Source: Absidia repens (Eukaryota; Mucoromycota; Mucoromycetes; Mucorales; Cunninghamellaceae). From it: a DNA stretch of 64,000 nucleotides. The position numbers were made by a program, and so were the translations under genes. Location: contig MCGE01000003.1 of assembly GCA_002105175.1 (NCBI GenBank), forward strand, positions 1-64,000, in the 5' to 3' direction. The notes under the pieces were generated by a model. That model saw only the letters and a list, made by a program, of their open reading frames with translations. It made no database searches and was not told the origin of the DNA. The first letter of the stretch is position 1. Each line of letters starts with the position of its first letter. Below are positions 1 to 10,853 of the stretch, in pieces.

Positions 1-1099
1 CATAGGCCAAAAGTACTTGAAGAGAGGGATTTGCCAGTACCACCAGCACCATTGACAAAGAAAAGTTTTGCGCTATATGGATCGGTGTCGTATGAATCGA
101 AGGCGGACAAAACACGGTGATAGGCTTGACTCTGTTCCGTATTCAGCAGTGGTAGGTTGTGGTTCAAGAATTCTGTCTGATTATCGTGCAGTATTCCTAA
201 TCTCAGAAATTGCAAGACTTTCGAGGTATGGCAGTGAATCGAATTCCCTGATGACTTCTTGTGGCAAGGTTGGATATCAGAAAGTCGATGTCCGGTGGTC
301 TGCAATTGTTGTTCAATGTCACCTAAAGCACGCTTATATATTTGGTCCTGTTGATTTTTCGTCAAGTGCGTCGTTGTTGGTAATGTCTAGATCCGTCGTA
401 ACTCGAAAAAGTAATCGTCAGCCATTCGTTCACGGTGTTTCAACCAAAGAGCTAGCGGATCGGCAGGAGAGCAGTTGATCAAAATGTAGCAAAAAAGCCG
501 GCGTACCATCTTTGGGAAAGGCGCGGTGAGTCCAGCTTCTTCCAAGCATTGATCCCATTCATCATCCGATTCCAAAAATCCACGTGCATTGGCAGCAGCT
601 TGGAAGGTTTCGTGCACTACCCCATCATAGGTTCGAATGTCTCAAAGCTTGTTGGTCCAGACACAGAAAGAAGTAGTAGGCGAAGTGAATATAATTCCAT
701 GTTGGCAAGACTTGCTGTGTAAATACGGCTAACAACGTTTCGTATAGGAGGGTTTCTACGGGCGTTCACTGGCGACTGTTTGCATTCCAAGTGTAGCGGG
801 TAGGAATATCAGGATATTTGTAATTTGTTGCCTCCATATCTTGATTGCACAAATCAAAAAAAAGCCAGAAGTTTTGTCCTACGTTCCTTCAATCGATTCA
901 GTTCTTCATGAGACATACCGGCATTAAACGTCACCATTTGTTCATTGGGAAGATGTATGTCAAGACGAGTGACCATTGGGTGGTGCATATGTATTCCAAA
1001 TCCCAACGTCCGCCAAACAGCTTCACATGGCCCAATATAGCGAGAGTTTTGGTACCAAGTAATTTCGTCGTCTATAATTGCATCATCTGAAGATTGATC

Positions 1100-1130
<31 letters not shown>

Positions 1131-3887
1131 GTTGCCATTTCCAGTGTGCGCGATCGCTGCCTTTGGTAACGTACTTGCAAAGGTACTTGACTGCCGTGAA
1201 GATGTTGATATTTCCACGTTGATATGTGAGTCGTATCGTTGGCTGAGATAGGGATTGTATGGCACGACATGTCGATTGTCTGCCCGGAAGCGTGTTGAAG
1301 TAAAAAAATGAGAGCGGCCATTTTGTCGACGTCTGTAGATAGGATATCCGTCAGAGTTCAGCTTGGTTTCAGGATTAAAGGCTCTTGGGTACCCGTCCTT
1401 GCATTCCCATCCTTCATACATGCTGCATCTGGTTTGGCGTTGCCACATGGACCATGGATCATACACCTGGTGACAGTGCGGTAGAGTTGCGGGCATTGTG
1501 ATTGGTCAGGAATTTCACAAGATACAAACTGGTCGTATTCGTCAGGTGTATTGGGACGGTCGAGGAAATCCAGGATGAGGATGATGTGGATGTGTGGAAG
1601 ACCTCGTTTTTGGAATTCGACAGTTCCAATATATCCGGCGACTTGACCAAAGCATTTTTCCTTGATGACATTGTTGATGAGATCCTGCACCTTCATTTCA
1701 AACACCCGAGAGCAAATGTCCGGCCGATCGTATACAGTTTGTCCCTCCGGAAGTTCACGCATAATTTCTGGCCATTTCGGGTTGCATGTCATAGTGATGA
1801 TAGTGTTGGTTTTTCCCCTTTGCCGAATCAAAGCCAAGCCATCCTGAAGCATCTGCCGCATATATCGTGGGCACCGGTGAATGACGACGGTAACACAATG
1901 GACCTTCCAATTTGTCGTGGATTCGAATCATCGCCAATGCCGTTGTACATTTCCGCACGAAGCTGGTTTTGGTTGTTGGAGAGATATTTTAGTCGGTGGC
2001 TTTCGATTCGAACATAATTATCCACTAAATATTGCTGAAATAGTCGTCCAAAATGCTGTATATAATAACCGTGGCGTGTCATCATCATGTATGCACAGTA
2101 AGCACGAAGTGTCACATTCGATTCGTCGTCTGTATCCGAAGCCATGCCTGTGAACCAACCATCATCACCAAACGGGAACATCAGCACATAGTGAAGCGGC
2201 ATGTATGATGGATGCAAGGAGTTGACCAATTGGAGACCTGAGTTTCTATCACGAATGACAATGTCGAATGGGGTGGCAATACCGTCAGTGCTATCTTCAA
2301 CAACCATAGCCGCAATTTCAGGATAGGTTTGCTGATCGTATCGTCTTCCCTGTTGATGAGCACCACGAATAACAACATTCAAACATCCAAAAGGAGCATC
2401 ACCGTATTGTTCAAAGGCAGTCATAAGGTTCCGAGCAAAGGGATTTGAATGATGGACCACTTGCTGTAAGGTTTCTATTGTAGTGGGATTCAAATGCGAA
2501 ACCAAAGACGTCCGAGCCAGAAGCTGATCTTCTGCATCGCAAAAGTATACCTGGGTGAATTTCCGTTCGGTCGTTGATGGTGATCGAAGAGAGCCGAACT
2601 TGTGATATATTGTCCCATTGATACAAAATGCTGGATTTGGGGAACGGTCATTATTGTTGTTGTTGTTGTTGCGGATGGGGATAGAGTCATCGACTTTAGT
2701 ATTGACCATGGAGGCAAAGGCAAACAAAGTGTTATATGCCCTAATATACTTGTGGAAGTCAGCATTTGTTGGGCTGGTATGATCCAAAAGCATTTCCAGA
2801 AGAGGTTGAGGTGGGGGGGAGGGTAAAGGTAACTTGATCTTGCCACCGTTGCAACATAAGCCGAATTTGGGGTTCCTTTCAGACGATGTTGTTAACCGCT
2901 CGTTTGGCCACATCAAAGCTTCACAGAATGGGCATTGGACATTTTTTGCAGGTAAGACATGTCGACGGTAAGATGGACCTTCATCATAACATACATAGCG
3001 ACCCATGACATCCTCAGGTGCGAAAGGCTCTTGACGTGCACGATTGTATTGTGGACCCATAATAGATGCATTCGACTTGTTGAATGGGCAAAGATGATAT
3101 TTGGCATTCATATGTCCAGGGGCACCACAGCTACCGCAATTGACGTCTATAAGAGGAAAACGTAAATGTAAGTAAGAGAACGATTCCCTACTGCCCTGTC
3201 TAAAAGTATTTTACCTCGTTGTGCTGGCACAGGAATAGGGTTATTTGGTCGGGGTTGAGAGTGGCCAGGATTGTGAGGGCAAGAGGAATGCGTAACCCTT
3301 GAATGGGAAGTAGATCCACAGCGACATGAAGCGTCTATGTAAAAAGTGAAGCCGAGGTAAGTAAAAGTGATCGTTCCATTGTTTCAAAGTATCTTACCTT
3401 GTTGTGCTGGTACAGGAATGGGGCTAATGCTTTGTTGTCGAGATGGGCGAGGATTGAGAGGGCAAGAGGAATGACTAACCCTCGAATGGGAAGTAGATCC
3501 ACATTGACATGAAGCGGCTACTGTAAAAAAGTAAAACAGAGGTCAGTAAAAGAGATCGTTCCATTGTTTCAAGATATTTTACCTTGTCGAGTTGGTATAG
3601 GAACTGGATCATTGCTTTGTTGTCGAGATGGGCGAGGATTGAGAGGGCAAGCGGAATGACTAACCCTTGAATGGGAAGTAGATCCACATTGACATGAAGC
3701 GGCTATTGTAAAAAGTCAAAGGGTCAGTAAAAGAGATCGTTCCATTGTTTCAAAGTATTTTACCTTGTCGAGTTGGTATACGAATGGGATCAATGCTTTG
3801 TTGCCGAGATCGGCGAGGATTGTGCGGGCAAGAGGAATTAGTAACCCTCAAGTGGGAAGTAGATCCACAGCGACATGATGCTGGCAT
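1..3887 (-). pseudogene. Helitron Rep/helicase gene, frameshifted and cut by the window edge
   Basis: Helitron rolling-circle transposase, read on the minus strand from an ATG at 3887. In order: four zinc-knuckle exons (3764-3887, 3583-3702, 3398-3520, 3215-3334), a fifth knuckle in a long exon from 3146, and the Helitron N-terminal domain with LPSSFTG near 1880. The HUH Rep core follows (TCNPKWPE, then KRGLPHIHI with the H-x-H pair, near 1570-1800), then CMIHGPCG, DGYPIYRRR and DNRHVVPYNPYL (1240-1450). The Pif1-like helicase begins with SRIYTASLANMELYSLRLL (about 670-740) and TFQAAANARGFLESDDEW (550-615), and its Walker A FFVNGAGGTGKS lies at 30-70. The frame changes near 1870, 1400, 1230, 1100, 850 and 625, mostly by single-base indels, so it is not a functional gene as assembled. 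A (GTT)n/(AAC)n microsatellite at 1097-1129 lies inside it. The rest of the helicase lies beyond base 1. Family assignment is secure; whether all breaks are real or partly assembly errors is unknown. Confidence 0.9.
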
Positions 3888-3890
3888 AAT
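3211..3890 (-). repeat. Tandem exon+intron duplication, four units of about 183 bp, each coding a zinc knuckle
   Basis: Four near-identical units (donor ends at 3215, 3398, 3583 and 3764; spacing 183, 185 and 181 bp). Each holds one exon of 120-124 nt and one intron of about 63 nt; both parts are repeated. Each exon encodes C-x-C-G-S-x-S-H-x-R-V-T, then SSCPxNP and a proline/arginine tail. All introns are phase 1 and the internal exons are multiples of 3 (120, 123, 120), so units can be added without breaking the frame. The first exon starts with its own ATG (3885-3887). The fifth knuckle (NCGSCGAPGHMNAKYHLCP, near 3090-3143) is a diverged relative fused to the main exon. Confidence 0.85.
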
Positions 3891-4014
3891 TAAAATGACC
3901 AAAAAGTAAGGCACGAAATAGAAATGCGCGAAAAAAAAAAAAAAAGTGTGCCATTACTTTTATGCCACTCGAATTCACGTTCCGCCGCTCTTACTGCGCA
4001 AAGTCCTGAAATGT

Positions 4015-4178
4015 GTTGCCAAAAAAAAAACCCTCCCCGACATTGTAACAGCGTCATGGATACAGTGATGTGCGTAGAAAAAAAAAAACCGGCAGCTCGT
4101 TGTGTAAAATGCTACGTATAGTTGCCAAAAAAAAAACCCTCCCCAAGATTGTAACAGCGACATGGATACAGTGATGTG
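4015..4178. repeat. 58-bp direct repeat, two copies 106 bp apart
   Basis: Copies at 4015-4072 and 4121-4178 share GTTGCC, a run of ten A, CCCTCCCC, ATTGTAACAGCG and CATGGATACAGTGATGTG, with only a few substitutions. The spacer also carries an A run. The repeat lies upstream of the Helitron start codon and may belong to the element's 5' non-coding end; that link is inference. Confidence 0.75.
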
Positions 4179-4559
4179 AGTGGAGGAAATGATGGAAATT
4201 TCAAAGTCATAGATGTTTATCTTAGATGTTTATCTTAGATCGTTATCTTAGATTGGATTTGGACCATGCTCTTTTTAATATATTAATAAAAAAAATCATA
4301 TACCTTCCATAAATATCTTCAATACTTAATGTATCACACTATATAGAGACTTTGGGTGATATAAAGTATATCACTCGAAAGACAGTTTGGTAGTCCATAT
4401 TAATGAGGTTCAGGAAATTGGCATCCCTCCGCTCCATCCCCTCTGTGACACAAAAATTCTCCCCCCCCTTTATGATTTTACTTTATGGCCGCAAGAAGAA
4501 AATAAAGTCGACATGACGCTATCTCCCTCCCCTCCAAAAAAAAGAGAACAATCGCAGAG

Positions 4560-4900
4560 GATATGAGAGAGACTAATAGGATATTTTTCAATAAAGAAGT
4601 GAAAAGAGACATATTTTATTCAGATGTAGATATAAAGTAAAACTAAACCAAGCTAATAAAGACTCCAAAAAGTCGACTAACTTTGTTTTCAGATCCTAGA
4701 TTCAAAATGAAAGGATTTCCCCATGCATCTTATAATCCCTGAGCTGAAACCTCTTTTAAACTAGTCCTGCTACTAATCTAAGTCTAATATATTCCCATAG
4801 GAGTCACAATTGTGAAGAATTAATGAAAGAAAAGAAAAGAGAAAGGTTGGGAAAAAAAATTGGGAGTAAATAAAAATTCACGTGGTCGGGATGTGAAATG
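4560..4900 (-). repeat. Dispersed repeat family, copy 1
   Basis: Minus-strand copy. Recognised by the blocks TTTCCCCATGCAT, ATCCCTGAGCTGAAACC, AAACTAGTCC and CTAATCTAAGTC, and by the end motif TTCACGTGGTCGGGATGTG (4879-4899). The same blocks in the same order occur at about 38450-39014 and 49330-49760, and on the plus strand near 19738, 36811 and 47841. No coding capacity seen. Confidence 0.75.
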
Positions 4901-5382
4901 GTTTGTAGCTACCTTTTTTTGGCGACAGGATTCGAAGAAAAAAAAAAAAGACAGACATGGCTTGAAATGTGGTCCACCGTCCTCTTTGACAGAAGTGCTA
5001 TACGCACAGCGTATATTAAAGCTTTGAAGAATAGTGCAAACAATTCCTAAGGCTGTGTCAGTCTGTTCGATGAACTGGAACTGAAAATGTGAAAAAAGCA
5101 AATACTGGTCTAATAAAATAAATCATTCCTTTCGTCGGTACTCAATCAGAGTCAGCTTGTTGATAGTAAGACTATATAGTAAAAAATATTGGCACACAAA
5201 TATTATCATAATATACCATTTAAACCATAGAAAAGAATTTTCGTTTCATTGTTTGAAAGGATAAAACTGCGTTTTTTCTTTATTAATTATACATATATGT
5301 AAATATAAATGCTATACGAGCAAAAACTAAGACGTTTCGAAAAATGGTATCTAACATAAATATGTACATACATATATCAATG

Positions 5383-5415
<33 letters not shown>

Positions 5416-5572
5416 ATTGGTTTATTAAATGGTAAAATAATACAATTTGAGGATCTAATTTGCAATATAATCACGGCAATGTGTAAAAAAAATAAAAGTA
5501 AAATTGGATGAAGAGTAATGTAGATATAAATGACAATGTGTGGGAGTATAGGGGGAGGTATTACTATCAAGT

Positions 5573-5684
5573 CTAGTAATAAGATAAAGTAATGGGTTTG
5601 TAATCCGAGCGACCTTGATATGTGCTGATACTTTGTGAGCTTGGGACACCTTGTTTTTCAGCTTTTGCTAATGCTATATGTAGT

Positions 5685-5742
<58 letters not shown>

Positions 5743-8700
5743 AATGTCAGCACAACGAGGAGATAACCCTTTAAATGTCTTTTTTTTTTTTTTTAGAAGG
5801 TATTAATAATAATTCCAACATGCTTACCCAAGACATTCGATTTTCAAAGGAGTAATTCTTGTACCTAGCAGCTTTTTCCCACAATTCTCTGCCACGTGTA
5901 CGATTGTCCATATTCCAAGCAGTAATCCCAGCTTCCCTATGAATATATAGTGCAGTTGTTAGCAACACTTGTCAGTGCTTGTTTTGTGTTATTTTTTCTC
6001 CTACCAAAGAGTAAATGGAATCACCCACTGATCCATTTCGATGTCATCTTGATTGTCGATGATCCAGTTCAAGTGAGGAATGGCATCTTCATATCGTCCA
6101 ACGGTATTAAAAATACTGGCCCTGATCCACAGGAGAACAGCACGTTGTTCCACATAGCCATGCAGAGGGGTCTCTGGATCCATTTCTTTTTCCCGAATTG
6201 CATATTCCAGTTGTTCCATTTCCACAATGCATTGTAAAGTGTCTTCAATCATAATAAGGTAGGTATCTAGAGTCTCCATATCCATATAGCATATACCATC
6301 CATCAGACACACATATTCCAAAGCACATAACGAAAGCTTGCAATCTTGATATCCCATACTTTCAAAAAAGGTCACCTTCTGTAAAACGTATCGTTCCGTA
6401 TCCTCCATACTTTGCAGTGTTTTCTTGCCGTTCATGTATTTGTTTGATGATCCAGTCGACATTGTTGGGTTGATATTGGTAATAAGGTCAGGTACCTGTG
6501 CGAACTGAAGTATAGCATCCGTATGAAGACCAAGCATAGCAAGACAGGCACCATGTAAATACCGAAACACTCCAGGGGACCAAAACCCTTGATCGTAGAG
6601 CAGGTCAAACACTTTGATCGCCTCTTCCCAGTCCATTTGCATCATTGAGTTGAATCCAATTTCGTGGCTGCAGACATGAAATATATCCAATTCCGCCCAG
6701 TCACTTTTGCTGATTTCAATGGCGTATAAGAATGATTGCGTCGAGAGTGTAAGGTTGCGGCCAATTCTTGATGTTCGACCAGCGAAGTGTAGAAAAAAGG
6801 CGGAGTGTGGGTATGCTTGTTGAGCTTCGAGTAGAATCTATCGATGTATAAGTAATGCAATTAGTAACCATTCCATCATACTATTTCTTTCGTTCTCGCT
6901 TTTTTTTTTTTTCTGCTTACTTCAATAGCCGGCTGAGTATATTCCACCATCAGAATTTGAGGGCAATAGGAGGTGATAATAGTGTAGTATGCAAGTAGTC
7001 TATTAAAAAAATAAAGAGATGAGTTATATGAGAGCAATAAAAGCCAAACATATACTTACAATAGTGATGCCCAGGGAGATCGTATCCGGTCGCCTTCCTT
7101 ACTGAGTTGTATTAGAGCCATACCGAGCTGTTTTTCCGGTTCCCAGCCGAATGAAGATACAACACGTCTGATGTCGGAAGGTAACGAGTCCAATATCAAG
7201 TGCACAGCACCAATTCTATGGATTTCAAGTAAATAAAGTAAAATGCTGACGGTTAGTCATTGTGTTTGTTTTTGCCATTTTTTCCTTCCTCATACCCAAA
7301 TTGGAGGCCTGACAACGTATCCTTATCAATATTCCCAGCATAAAATTGACCCATTTTCTGATATTCTTGCCAAACGAAGTAGTAGTCTGCATAAGCTAAT
7401 AACAGTAATCATAATAATAAGAAAGTTAAGGTTTTGAATCATGCGAACTATCTGATTGGACTTACCTCTTCGAATGTTGAGTCCACATTTGACATATCCT
7501 GAATAAGATCCTTCCAATAGATAAAGAATGGCCATCTGAAGACAGCATTCTGCCTTGATAACATGTGCACGAAGGATACCATTGGCTATAAAGGGAGCAT
7601 CTTGTTCTTGTTGTGTCTGATTTAAAGTATGCCGATTTTGTCTGTTGCGTCGCTTTGCTGAGGGATGTGATGCCAAATGATGATTTCCACATTTCAGATA
7701 GTAATAACAATGTTGTGCATACTGAAACAAAGAGTGACCAAAAAATGCACTTTGTTCCTTCACAGTTGCTTCCAGTTGTGCTGTTGTCAAATCGTACGTG
7801 CGTAGGAGTGCGTCCAAGCTTTCTTTTCGTAATGAGCCGTCGTTTGTCTATAAAGTCAGTAGTAAAAGGAAGTTGTTGATGAAGATTAATAACTGTCATG
7901 TTCTCAAGAAGGGCATATTTTTTTTTTAAAAAAAAAATATATATACCATTATGGCTATATTATGCGCATAAAAAATGGCAGTCAGTAAATCATATCATTT
8001 CATAAGAGATCTTATTTTATTTCGCCTTACTACCTTTCAAAAATATCATTGATCCCAGTCCCAGGGAATGCAAAGGATCACTAGTGATAATAATGCAGAA
8101 GTGGTGAGAAAAAGACAAAAACAAAAAGCAAAAAAAAAACATCATGATCTGATACTACATTCGATTCTATATATACCTTGCTGCATATTGTTCAAATAGA
8201 TGTTTGGCCTTCATAAACCTGTTTTCAAAAAAATAATGCATAGCGAGTTTGGCAGCTGCATCTATTCATTAATTAATTAAAAAAACAGTCATATCAGCCA
8301 ACAGTAACAAAGGAGATCTATATATGTCCTTACCTTGATTTTCTTGGTCATCGGCATTTAGTAGATTGGGGCAAACAGAGTTTGGATCGACCGCCGGCAT
8401 TTGAACATGGTTAGCCAGTGTGTTAAACCCAGATGTTGCTGCTGTCCCTGAGTTTTGATCATGTTGAACCGAATCGGCAGGGTTGCTCTTGGTAGGGAAG
8501 TCGGAATCCATGGTACAAGTAGGTTTGATACCCGAGGACGAAGTGCTGGTGGTAGGTGTATGTAAGCGACAATCATTTTCGTCCTCCAAGGAAGCAAAGG
8601 ATGATGGAGTGTTCAAACAAAATCGGTCTTCGTCGATGCTTTCGCCAGTGTCGTCAATATTGCAGTCTGTGTGATCGTTGTCGGTTTTATGCAAGTGTCG

Positions 8701-8964
8701 GTGTTGGTCTGGGTGTCGCTGATCTTGGTGCTTTAAAGTACTTTTAAGAGCGCGTACAACAAGCTGGAGATCGTATATAGGTTGATCGTGGCCATCAATA
8801 CTGCTGCTACAATCACTATCACTGGATGTATCGTCTTGAGTTTGAAGAATCGCAGCTGCTGGGATAGTGGAGGTGGTACTGTGGTTGGCTAGTACGAGAT
8901 GTTCTAACCCGTCGTGACTTGAAGTAGTAGTAATAATACTAGATGGTCGTGAACCATCAAGCAT
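5573..8964 (-). CDS. TTC39/Iml2 family TPR protein (DUF3808), 847 aa, 11 exons
   Basis: Exons (minus): 8334-8964, 8177-8261, 8034-8080, 7947-7954, 7466-7847, 7296-7395, 7060-7215, 6921-6999, 6005-6837, 5828-5936, 5573-5686; the sum is 848 codons with stop. Residues 1-210 are a low-complexity Ser/Thr/Asp/His-rich, probably disordered N-terminus. From about 211 the chain fits the Iml2/TTC39 family: KLAMHYFFENRFMKAKHLF, SLGLGSMIFLKA, AYADYYFVWQEY, the GIGAVHLILDSLPSDIRRV core, SPWASLLLLAYYTI, PHSAFFLHFAGR, a run of TPR-like helices, and ARYKNYSFENRMSW near the end. Family knowledge: yeast Iml2 is a mitochondrial outer-membrane/cytosolic protein linked to inclusion-body and lipid-droplet clearance; animal TTC39 proteins are poorly understood. 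Oddities: an 8-nt exon (7947-7954) is required to keep frame, and the last intron ends in a 53-nt pure T tract (A on the plus strand, 5689-5741). Exact function is not known. Confidence 0.88.
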
Positions 8965-9555
8965 GATCAGTTGTGGAAAAAAAAAATTGGTAAGAAATAA
9001 AAAAAAAAAAAAAAGGGAAGAAACAAATAAATAAATAATTAAATAAATAATAAAAGGAGAAAGGAAAAAAGGTGTATAAATGAGGCAACGACGGGATTTC
9101 TAATTTTTTCAAATAAAAAAAAAAATAAGGAGTCAAAGAGAGTTGCACACTTTACAGTAATCCTAGTGTAATCATTTGATAACAAAAAAAGGGAGATTTA
9201 CCTATCCATGTGTGATATTCTGAAGTTTCAATATCACTCCTATTCACGAAAGAAAATCCCCTCTGTAATTAAAGCGCAAGCATAATGCTATCCAAATCAA
9301 CCAGAATTGGACTTTTTATTACACCGTATTTTTGTTAAAAACACTGCTTTTTATTATTATTCCATCATGATTGCAGAAAATGAAAAGATGATTTCAAAAC
9401 AAGGGGTTTGAGATAATCCATTGTAAAAGTAGGCTGGTTGCCTTGATGTTTCACTGCCACCCACCAACATCTGTCGGTGTTTAAAACCACAAAAATGGCC
9501 CACAGCTTTTTATTTTTTTTCACTCTTTTCTTACCTGTTTTTTTCACCAACATCT
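8965..9555. promoter_or_regulatory. Divergent intergenic/promoter region
   Basis: 591 bp between the start codons of the TTC39-like gene (minus) and the LAMTOR5-like gene (plus). It is AT-rich with AATAAATAAATAATTAAATAAATA-type runs near 9020-9055 and several A tracts. No clear TATA or operator motif could be singled out. Confidence 0.5.
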
Positions 9556-10065
9556 ATGGAAACTGAACTTGAGACTACGTTAGATAACATGTAAGAAGAA
9601 AAATTATAACTAAATATTCCTTAATGCTTTAATCAAAAAAATATTTTGTCATCATAGTGCTGGCAAGGAAGGTGTGAAAGGCGTCTTGGTCGCTGATACT
9701 TTAGGACTATGTCTTGGAGGTAGGCAAAAAAAAAAAAAAGTACCAACAGCAAATACTATTTTAATAGACTGGAACTTATTTCGCTCATGAATTCTTCATA
9801 GTTCGCGGCGTTGCCATACCTGAAAACGCACCTTTTATTACTTCTTTGGCGACCGCCTCCCGTTCCCTTCAAGATCAAGATGACGCCGATTCGAAAGCTC
9901 ACTATCCTACTGTTACTGTGGATTACGACAATATGTAAGAAGACCAAACTACGCTCACCCGTCATAAATCTAACGGTAAACACTAACTTTACTGTATATA
10001 TTTGAATCCATAGGAAAGTGGTTATTCGCAACCACGGTCGGTTTGCCTTAGCAGTTTTTATGTAG
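9556..10065 (+). CDS. LAMTOR5/HBXIP-like Ragulator subunit, 93 aa, 4 exons
   Basis: Exons 9556-9590, 9658-9719, 9802-9934, 10014-10065 join in frame to 94 codons including TAG; introns are 67, 82 and 79 nt with normal GT/AG ends. The product starts METELETTLDNIAGKEGV and carries GVLVADTLGLCLGVRGVA, the roadblock-fold strand typical of HBXIP/LAMTOR5 (human: GVLCTDSQGLNLGCRG), then SLATASRSL and VTVDYDNMKVVIRNHGR; length matches the 91-residue human protein. Family knowledge: LAMTOR5 is one of five Ragulator subunits that hold Rag GTPases on the lysosome/vacuole for TORC1 signalling. The gene is easy to miss because no exon exceeds 133 nt. It lies head-to-head with the TTC39-like gene. Confidence is high for the family and moderate for a full Ragulator role. 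Confidence 0.85.
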
Positions 10066-10785
10066 ATAAATTGCACCGTTATCACACGACATCACTAGCT
10101 TAAGGTTTTCATTTCTTTTTTATCATTAGTATTTAGTTATTCTCAGTGACATTATCCCCTTACACATATATTCGGTATATCACACCTTAGTTTCCTCACA
10201 TCCCTTACCCAATCTCAACCCCCATTTACATTTACATAGTCAAAACACGAATTGTTATCAATAAAAATATTTTATATCAAAGCGACTGTCAGTGTAAAAA
10301 CACCTTCTAGCGTCGATGTTTTAATCGTAGTATAATAGATAGATTATGCAGTGTTTCGTCGTGTCAAGCTCTGGAGAACAAAGGACTAAGGATCTTTATG
10401 ACCTTTTTTCAGGAAATATTTTCTGACCTCTACTGTATGTATACACTTCTAAATCGATTTTTTTTTTAGATGTTTAGGCATAAATGCCGACCCAACCATT
10501 TTCTGGGCGTAAAGATTGGATAGCAAAGCCCACTTATAAGCTGAGTTGGAATATCCCTATACCATCTGCTTTTTTTGGTCTCAAATAAATATGATGCAAC
10601 ATTCTTTTTTCTTTTCTTCTTTTTTTCTTCGTCTCTTTATTTGGTGCCTATATTGACAAGTTTCTTTTTTTATTCTTTTTCTCTTTTCTTTTGCACTATT
10701 ACAATCTAGTCATTTGTATTCTGGGGTCTACCCATTCTTTACTTCCATTTGATTCGTGTCCCGCCTTCTACGAAACTCCTCTTCT

Positions 10786-10816
<31 letters not shown>

Positions 10817-10853
10817 ACACATTCCTTTTGAAATTACGCAGTACTACCTCAAG
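10066..10853. other. Intergenic between LAMTOR5-like and phosphatase genes
   Basis: 788 bp, no gene recognised. It includes the 3' end of the LAMTOR5-like gene (AATAAAAATA near 10260) and a pyrimidine-rich 5' leader of the phosphatase (10590-10760) ending in a (CA)n microsatellite at about 10788-10820, just before the phosphatase ATG. Confidence 0.6.

Larger units (their letters stand above)
3888..5572. other. Intergenic: Helitron 5' flank, direct repeats and one dispersed-repeat copy
   Basis: No gene was recognised. The part next to the Helitron ATG holds a 58-bp direct repeat (4015-4072 and 4121-4178), then a short tandem repeat with CTAAGATAA on the minus strand (4205-4255). About 4560-4900 is a minus-strand copy of the dispersed repeat family. 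Beyond it lies AT-rich sequence with a 29-nt A run (5385-5413). The Helitron's exact 5' terminus (expected TC-start, inserted between A and T) could not be fixed by eye. Confidence 0.6.

Noticed and set aside
3211..3890. Regularly spaced repeats resembling a CRISPR array
   Set aside because: The units repeat in full (exon and intron), there are no unique spacers, and the context is an intron-bearing eukaryotic transposon gene.
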